64,000 nt of DNA from Nematostella vectensis (Eukaryota > Cnidaria > Anthozoa > Actiniaria > Edwardsiidae): contig NC_064042.1 of assembly GCF_932526225.1 (NCBI RefSeq), positions 9,830,540 to 9,894,539 of the forward strand. Reading direction: 5' to 3'. Below, piece by piece: positions 52,301 through 61,300 of the stretch (the stretch's first letter is position 1; each line of letters begins with the position of its first letter). The position numbers were made by a program, and so were the translations under genes. The notes beneath the pieces are model-generated. The model made no database searches and had not been told where the DNA came from. It worked only from the letters and a program-made list of their open reading frames with translations.

Positions 52301-55300
52301 GAGTACAAGTTATTCTTTGTTGGACCTTAAAAAGTCCCCACAGACGACACACCTTTGCGATCTGCGCCAAGTCTTTGAGCCGCTTGATGATCTCCGGGAC
52401 GAACGCCTGCATGAAGTGCTCAAGTACGCGGTGGAAACTCTCAGGAAACCAGTTGTCACGATTCATGCGCTAAGAAGCAATCGACCGTTAGACTGGGTCA
52501 ATCAGGCAGTCACTGAATGCTTTAGAGGAAAAAGCCAAAAAAGAGAACAGAAAAACTGTTTTTTTAATAGTATTCATTTAAGTAGTGATCGGCACAGAGA
52601 AGAATGTTCCAATTCGTAGATGACAGTACTAAGAGGAACAACTAGGGTAACGTAAAAAAAACATAAACTACTAAAATATGGAAATTATATGAAACTACGT
52701 ACTTAAAGTACATTAATTATCTTTATAGTTTTACAAATAAATCATTTTAATAAACATTTGATAATTTTGATAATGAGTGCTACAGGAAGCTAGTTTGAGT
52801 AAACCTAGGCTCTCAGGCGTTTTTCACAGCGCTAAAAACCTCACCCTGGTCTTGTCCGTTTGGACGAGCGTCTGCGCCATGCTCTTAGCGATCAACTCGA
52901 AGAAAAACCACGAGTGCTGAAAAAACAGCATGGTTATTGAGCGCAGATGTGTCATACTGAAGGTGCGAGATGGGACCCTCTCTAGCGTCTGTCCTACTGT
53001 GCTTAGGGGAATTTAATGTCCGTCAAATCACACTAATTATATATCAACAAACCTGCTTTCTAATTGGTTGATTTGAAGTAGGCCAAGTTAGGCATATCAG
53101 TGATAATAGCGTGATTTGAAATACCAAAAATGTCAAATGGCCAGTCTATTTGAGCTCAATTGTCAAATAAAGAATGTATCCACTTTGCCATTCTTTATAT
53201 ACTTAGATATATTTAAAAAATAAAATAAAGTAAAACAAATATTTCCTTATGTGTGAAAACAAAACGAGCCTCTAAATACCCTGAAGGCTTTTTGTTTTTT
53301 TTTTCCTACACAAAGTATCACTGTGGAGGTTACCTTCATGAGATTATTGACAACAGCAGGGTCCGCACCAGGCTTCAGGGTCACCATGAGGTACTTGGCG
53401 AGCTCTTCATGTACGGTCTTGCTCGAATTCGGCACCGTCTCCGTCACAAACACATACTAAAAATGCACTGTTGTCAATAGTGTCTTGTAGGAAATAAATC
53501 TACATAGTTGAAGTCAGTTAAGAGACTTTCTACAACAATAAATAACTAATAATAAATTGGTGGGGCTAACTACTCGCAAAAACAGTGGTTCCGCTATAAA
53601 GGGGAAAGCTCATACCACCCCCGGGCTCGAATTTGAAATTATAATCATAACACTGCAACGATAGCAGTCACAAATTATAAGCCTCCTGTAAAATTGCATA
53701 GTTATGAGCCTAAGTCGGCTGAAATAAAACCATATTTGCACAGGTAACAAGACAGTTGTGTTAAGAGATTGATAACTTAGTTATTTGCTTTCCGATTTTA
53801 AATTTTGCGCTATTCCTAACGCATCCTCACGCTGTGATGAAAGTGCTCGTATTTTAGAGCGTACACAGCTTGGCATAACATTCTTTTATAGATAGAAACA
53901 CTTTTAGATGGACAACTCTAGGTATGATATTTATTTTGGTTTACAATATGAAATTTGAATTTAGCGCTCAGAGCAATTGTCCTGACATGTTGACTCATTG
54001 ACGACTGATTGATAACTGATTGTTTTTGAGCCCGGGGTGGGAGGAGCTTTCCCTTTTATAGCGAAACCTCGTGTTTAATTACAAGAGCGCAGATTCAGAC
54101 GTGGTTGAAGGCACGGGAAGGCGCCTCAGGCAGCCGGCATACAACTCATGTCTGACCACGGATCACAGCTAAGATTTGTTGGTTTTGTGAAGGGAGGAAA
54201 ACCGGAGAACCCGGAGAAAAAACTTCGGAGCAAAGGCGAGAGCAACTAACTCAACTCACTTCGGAACCAGGAATCGAACCTGGAACCTGTGGTGAGAGGC
54301 ACAGGCACTACAGAACGACCGGGAAACCTGTGGTGAGAGGCACAGGTACTACAGACCGATGCTCTGCTAACTGCGCCACCTGGGCTCCCCAACATGTGTA
54401 TTAGGCTTTTAGTACTGTTAGATCACCCTTTTGTTTGTCATACAATCGTTTGGAAAATTTCTGTGGGGGGTAGGGGATGCTAGAAAACATACCCTTTTGT
54501 ACATTATTTTCTGGAAGTGCACTTTGTCAAAGAAAAGTCAAGAGATAATTCTCCTTACCTTGACGTATGACTTTAGGGTTTCCAGTCTCTTGGCGTCGTG
54601 GACCTGGGACGCGATACGGATGAGCACTCTGAAACAAGTTTATAAAAACTCAGATGACCTCAGATGACGGTGTAAAGATTCTCTCTTCCACCATCTAACC
54701 TACTTGTAGGCGTTGGAGTTTTTTTAATTCGGCGAGAAAACCCTGAGTTCGCCGGCATTTTGAAGAATACGGACGTGGAGGAGTGTGTGAAAGAACCTTT
54801 TCCCTTCCCCACCTCCGTGTCCACAATGGTGACCAGGATAGCAAAATCCAGGTGTTCTCGCCGTATAAAAAATTCAAACGCCTCCAAGTAGGCTACCCAC
54901 AACCTTCACTTATCAAAAGGATAGAAACTACTTGCTTGAGGCTAAATTCCAAACTTCTTTTTATTAAATACCTTAAATTTTATTCTCATAAACAGGGGAG
55001 AAATGATTTCTGCAAAATATAAGAGGAGAGATGGGTGCGCCTAAAAATGTTGGTGCTGTTTCTGTGTGCCTGCCCAAACTGATAGTATTTCAGTGTATTA
55101 TTACGCGGTTCCATAGTCTAGTTTTTTGCATGCACAAGGGCAAAAAAAAAAAAATGAAAGAATAATGTGTCTTGTGTTCACTCGAGACTTCGCCAGCAAC
55201 GCCCGCTTGTGGCATGGGGCTTAACCCCCATCAAGAATAACATCAACAAAGAGCTCAAATGGAAAAGATACCTTACGACGTTGAGCGCGACGTCTTCGCT

Positions 55301-58300
55301 GTGTGAGACAAGCAGCACGTGAAATAACTGATTATAGATGACTGGGAGAAACCGAATCACTGTATTCACATCAACCGCGTTCAACAGCTAGAAAGAAAGA
55401 TATAATAAAGGTTCGTTTAGCGCCAGGGCCTGGCTCCAAGACATTCAGGCAAGTGTTTACCGTGGATAAATATTTTTGTTGCATAGGAATTGTTTCATAG
55501 AATTAGAGGAGAGAGATAAAGATTTATGTATCGATGAGTAGTATCAGGCCTTCTGGGAGCCAGGCCTTGGGAGCTTATTCAAGACTTTCAATCCGATCTT
55601 GAAGGCCAGTGCTGAAAAACGCAAGACTAGTTCCAGTACCGCGCGGTTAAACCAGCTTTAAAATGGGGGCTTTTTACCGGCGAACCGTCACATTTTTGCG
55701 AATGCTAAACAAACTAGCTCAAAGGTAAGGCTATAATTTTCTTTATGACTCCCTCAATATCAAACAAGTCTGTCATTTTTTGTACAGTATAATTTTAATG
55801 CTGTACAGTTTGTCAAAACAACGACTGAAGTCAGCCTTTCGTACATTTACTCGAACGATTCAACAATACGATTGTGTTTGTTTTCACCAGAGCACATACG
55901 TTATTCAGCACTGTCCTCTTGAAGCGCTATATGATCGCTAATGCAAAGTCAATCGGTTATTTCAGATTAAGATTCTTGTTTATATGTATGAATGTCTCTA
56001 CTTTGAGTTAGTGAACAGCATAACAAAATTTGGAAGGGTAAAGGAACGATAATTTGAAGGTTTGAAGGGAAATGCATATTACATTTTTATATTTTAGTGA
56101 GCGGGCTCTAAAATCAGCATTTCCGAAAATAAATGAGCGGAAAGATGAGGTTATGAAAACGATGGAGGGGGTTCACATTTACCCCCCCCCCCCCCCCACA
56201 CACACACACCCCACCCCCCCCCCCCCCTCTACGGAGAATGAGGGGGGTACATCCAGCCCAACCCCCGGAATTTCTAATCCCATCATGAGGGGCAAGGGGG
56301 GTATCTTTTTTTCTGGAATCATACAATGTATAAAACGGAATGGGTAGGTGTAATGACGGGGATAAAGGAAAAGGGCTAAAGTAAGAGTTCTTAGAGAAAG
56401 GGAAGGCCCGGATTTTGAGCCGGGGGGGGGTCGTTTGACCATTTAGCGGACCATTTTCTCTTAGGGAGCATGTTGTAGCTCGCAGTGGTACTTAAGTTTC
56501 TTTCATCAGAGCGGACCTTCCGGTCGAGTGGGGGAGTTCTTCCGAACCCCCAAACCCCTTGGCTACGGGCGTCAGAGTCAAGGCGGATTGACTTAACTTC
56601 AACATCTTGCTCTTCTCTAACCCGAGTGGGGGAGTTCTTCCGAACCCCCAAACCCCTTGGCTACGGGCGTCAGAGTCAAGGCGGATTGACTTACCTTCAA
56701 CATCTTGCTCTTCTCTAACTCGCTGGAAGGGGAGCCGTCAAATTTTTGACAGTGAGAGAAGAAGTTATTCACGTAGGGGTCCTAGGAAAAAGCAAATGAT
56801 CCCATGCATTAAAACACTAACACCGAAACCAAGGAGCATGTCGAAACGAAGCATATGAGTCGAGATTATACTAATCATAGCTTTTACCTGCGTGTAGATA
56901 GTAGATACAAGTCTGCAGTTGGCTTTAAACAGCGGTTTCTCCTTATCAACCCACCTCACATCGGGCCCCATCGTCTGAAAACAAAGGGATACCGTTACGA
57001 AAGCATATCATGAGTGCATATCATAGCAGTATGTAGTACGATACAGTACTCATAGCCTAGTGCGAAAGCTTCCGGTTTTGGTGCCTAAATCTTTTGGTTC
57101 GAATCACGCCCACTTCTTATTAAAGGCATAAATGAATCTCTGAATCTCTGAATCTCTTAGTGCTTTGGAAACTGGAGTGAAACTGTCCCACGACCCTTGT
57201 TAGATTGCGGCAATGGTAGCTAATAGTCTACCACATTGTGACATGACGGAAAAGCGGAAATGACATGACGGAAAATGACTTGACGTTTCCAATAAGCTCA
57301 TTTCACATCAAAGGCGGATAACTCCCCAAAGTACTAAGTGAGTAATATCAAACAAAATATCAAATGCGACTTTTTATAATTGATGTGGCTTTTTGTGTCA
57401 TTGAAATTTGAGCTTTTCGTCCCTGAGCTCATACATAGCGCAAGGATGATCAAGGAAAAAATATCTAAAAAGCCAAAATCTCGGAATGTGCATTTCGCTC
57501 TCACGTTATTTGTGTTTTGAAAATCAGTCAGGAATACAAGGAACTGATGGCCATTGTAAAAAATTGTTCTTTCTCCATCTCTAGTGCGCATGTTTAGAGT
57601 TTTTCCGTCACGTCCCACAGTGTACTAATCTACGCACCTTCCCGATGCCAATGTATCTGGCGGATAGATACTCGTCTGGTGCGTACTGGGCGACTAGCAG
57701 CTGGTTATCGTCTTGACGTATCCTACCGCGACACATTACAGTATGAACACACATACAAAGGAATCACGCGCAAAGTCTTTGTACACAGAACATATTGTGT
57801 GATAAGCGTGTCGTCCTTACGAATCGCATCACAAGATGAACCCAGGCACGTACCCAGGATTTGCTGTAGGGGAGGGGGGGGGGGGGGAGCGCACTCATAG
57901 GTATCATATGGAAAAAACAGAGGATTTGAAGATTCCTTAATAAGAAATGACCCTGGGGGTACCCTACGCACCCCTCCCCCCCTCCCGCTGTGTACGAGCC
58001 TTGAACCGAGCACACAACTGAAATACGCGCAATGGTAAGAAGTATTTCTATACAGAACATGTTGCTCAACATTTCAACAATTTTAGACCTTCCGAGGAGA
58101 GCATATTGCTTAGCAACCTTTTACTGCGTTTTTCAATATTTTTCGGACATCCGCAAACGATTTCCAACTGCCATGCCGCCTTCTGGCTTCCGTCATTAAA
58201 ATTTACATTCATAACGGAATTACATTACACTCTTCCTGCGAAATGGCATGATCCAAAGCTTCACAAGTATTGGCTAATTAAACAGCTTCATAGGTTTTTC

Positions 58301-61300
58301 ATTGGCGAAAGTCAAACGGGCCGGTTATTAAAATCCGCAGTAAGACTTTCCTGGGGCTGCGTAATTAGTTTTCCGCAGGCCAGGGTTTACCACACAACCC
58401 AGGTGAGGTGAGACGGAAGCTCGACCGTGAAGATTACATTACATACAGATTCTTACAGGGATCTCTATGGTCTCTTGATAATCCGTTCTTGACATATTGG
58501 AAATAGTGGTTTACGCTTAGAATAGAGCCTCGGTGTGGACCACGGACGAGCAGACCACGGGATGCGTAACTAATTGCGCAGCCATTTTATTGTAATTACA
58601 ACAAGAGGAAACAACAAAAGCAGGAAAAGGACAAACCTTCCTTCATGAAGAATCGGCATCCAAGCGTAACCCACTGAAAAAAAAGAGTTCGTATATTAGC
58701 CGTAAGAGCAGCAAAAACGGCAGGCGGTTAGGGGATTGGGGGGGGGGGGGGGGGGCGTACGTAAAATTGTAGTCGAGATCAAAAACCTTAATCCATTTTT
58801 ATACTTGCAAAAGGATGGAGCAGGAGACGGGGACGCAAGAGCTTATGTGCGAGTGAAAATCGGACGAAAGTGAGTGGAGTAAGCAGATAAGGAAAAGGGA
58901 AAAAGGGAAAAGTTATATATTCCTTCTCAACTCCCTTTCTACCGTTTGCGTCTCCAATTTTTTACACGCGCGGTAAGAATCTTACGTCTCCGGCTTCCTT
59001 CCGCTTCGGCTAAAGAGCACTAAGTCATCTAAGTCATCCCTTCGGTCTTTTACAGTCACTCGTCAGGGTTACATGATTTTTACCTCCGTTTCTATAATCA
59101 CACTTCAAACCAAGGCATCCTACAGGATCGCTCAAATGTTTTTAGATAAAATGTAGTGGACTTGCATACGACATTTAGAATTTACCCGGTGTTTCTACGG
59201 GACTTGGCTTTCCTCGCACAGATCCGGACCCCCCTGTGTTCTTGCTCTGCTCGCACGCAATGTGTTGGAACGTGAAGAAAACGTGGTGCTTTTCCGTGAT
59301 CTGCGTCGGTAGCTTGATTTTCACCTAGAAATGAACACAATAGAATCTTACGGCCCTTCCTTGCCGATTTAAACAACGATACTTCCGTAACCGGTTATTC
59401 CAAGTGTACAAACAGCAGCGTACAAGTCTCTATGGTTGTTTTCAAAGATGCTGGCGCTGCTTGCTTACTGTGTCCATCCTGACAGGTTTGTGAAGTAAAC
59501 TAATAAGGATGTAAGAAACGTACTATCTTACAAAGAAATGCATTCAGTCGCATGGCAAACTTCGTAGTGGTGGTCACAGTAGCGTGCTTCGCATGGTAAG
59601 CTTTTTCCAGGGGGCCACGGTAGCGCGCGTCGCATGGCAAAATTCGTATTGGTGGTAGCGGTAGCGCGCGTCGCACTATAAAGGTTGAGCTGAGAAAATT
59701 AAAAATATATATGTTGGCTCGACAGCAAATCTTTTTTACGCATACCTCGTGGTAGAATGTCGGGTTGGTGCAGTGGTGGACGACAGGTGCCGTCACACGC
59801 GTCGTGAAGGTTGGTGTACCATCAGAGCTGTAAATACACTAAAATAACAACCACAAACATATGGTCATCTTTTGAAAAATTCACTAGACCAACAACTGAA
59901 AACACACGCTTATGCAAATACAGTACTAGTATGATGGTTATAGAATCTCCTTGTGAAAAAATAGGCTTAGGCATCTAAAGTGGTCATTCAATAACCTTGA
60001 GAAAAAAACATAAGCTTGGGTATCTACAGTACTAATACAACTGTACGCTAGTTAATCACCTTGAGGGGTAAAGCGTCTTGTGCGTCAATGTCTCTGAACT
60101 CTATCGTGACAGAAATGTTTCGCGCCTGTTGGTTGGATACAATAACGATTACGTTCTAGAGAAAAATACGTGTTTCCATGCTAGGATGGGTGGCATACAT
60201 AGTACGATAAAAAATAGATGTGTGGCCAAGCTTTGTGTTACAAGTACCTTGGAGAATACCTTCTGGTTGAGTGATATAGGTATAGTTATTGACTTAAGTA
60301 GGGAGTGAATAAGCCCTAATGCTGTGTTTACACGTACCTTGCAGAAGACCTGATTGTTGAAGTTGAGTGAGATGGGGTTTACATAGAAGTTAAAAACGTA
60401 TGTTGTGTGGATAAGCTCTAATGTTGTGTTTTCACGTACCTTGGAGAAGACCTTGTGATTGTTGAAGTTGAGTGAGATGGGGGTATACATAGAAGTTGTT
60501 GACGTAAGTAGTATGTGGGTAAGCTCTAATGCTGTGTTTACACGAACCTTAGAGAAGACCTTCTGATTGTTGAAGTTGAGTGAGATGGGGTATACATAGA
60601 AGTTGTTGACGTAAGTAGTGTGTGGGTAAGCTCTAATGCTGTGTTTACACGAACCTTAGAGAAGAGCTTCTGATTGTTGAAGTTGATTGAGATGGGGTGT
60701 ACATAGAAGTTGTCGACGTAAGTAGTATGTGGGTAAGCTCTAATGCTGTGTTTACACGAACCTTAGAGAAGACCTTCTGATTGTTGAAGTTGAGTGAGAT
60801 GGGGTATACATAGAAGTTGTTGACGTAAGTAGTATGTGGGTACGCTGCCTCGGGGAAGGACTGGCAGAACTCTTCCACCTCCAGGGTGGGAGGGTCTCTG
60901 TCTTTGAAGTCAAACGGTTTTACAGGAATGAGTGACGGTGTGTACGAGTCTAGAACAAATCAAATAAAGAATATTTATTTTCAGTCAAAATAAAGAACGT
61001 TATTTGGAGATGCAATTATTTAGCCTTTGTGCTCACAGAGTGCGCAAGAAATGCGACGCCAGCCTTGTAGCACCCATACGTTAGTCTCTTTTTATCATTT
61101 AACAAATGACAATGAGACATTACACTCGTTTTCAGTCACACGCACGCACGACGTAATTAACCCTGTGCCTTACGTCGATCATGACTTTTGAATTTTTCCA
61201 ATTCTGCATCTGTCAAAGCCTTAGACCGGTCACAACCAAAACAACACCATGAGTGGACAGACAGCTACTGTCACTGAGAATATATCGATAAACACAAAGC

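Noticed and set aside
54660-54902. Minus-strand frame with '[17 protein letters not shown]'
   Set aside because: It lies in the inverted-repeat element 54697-54894, and exons 14 and 15 splice across it in phase.
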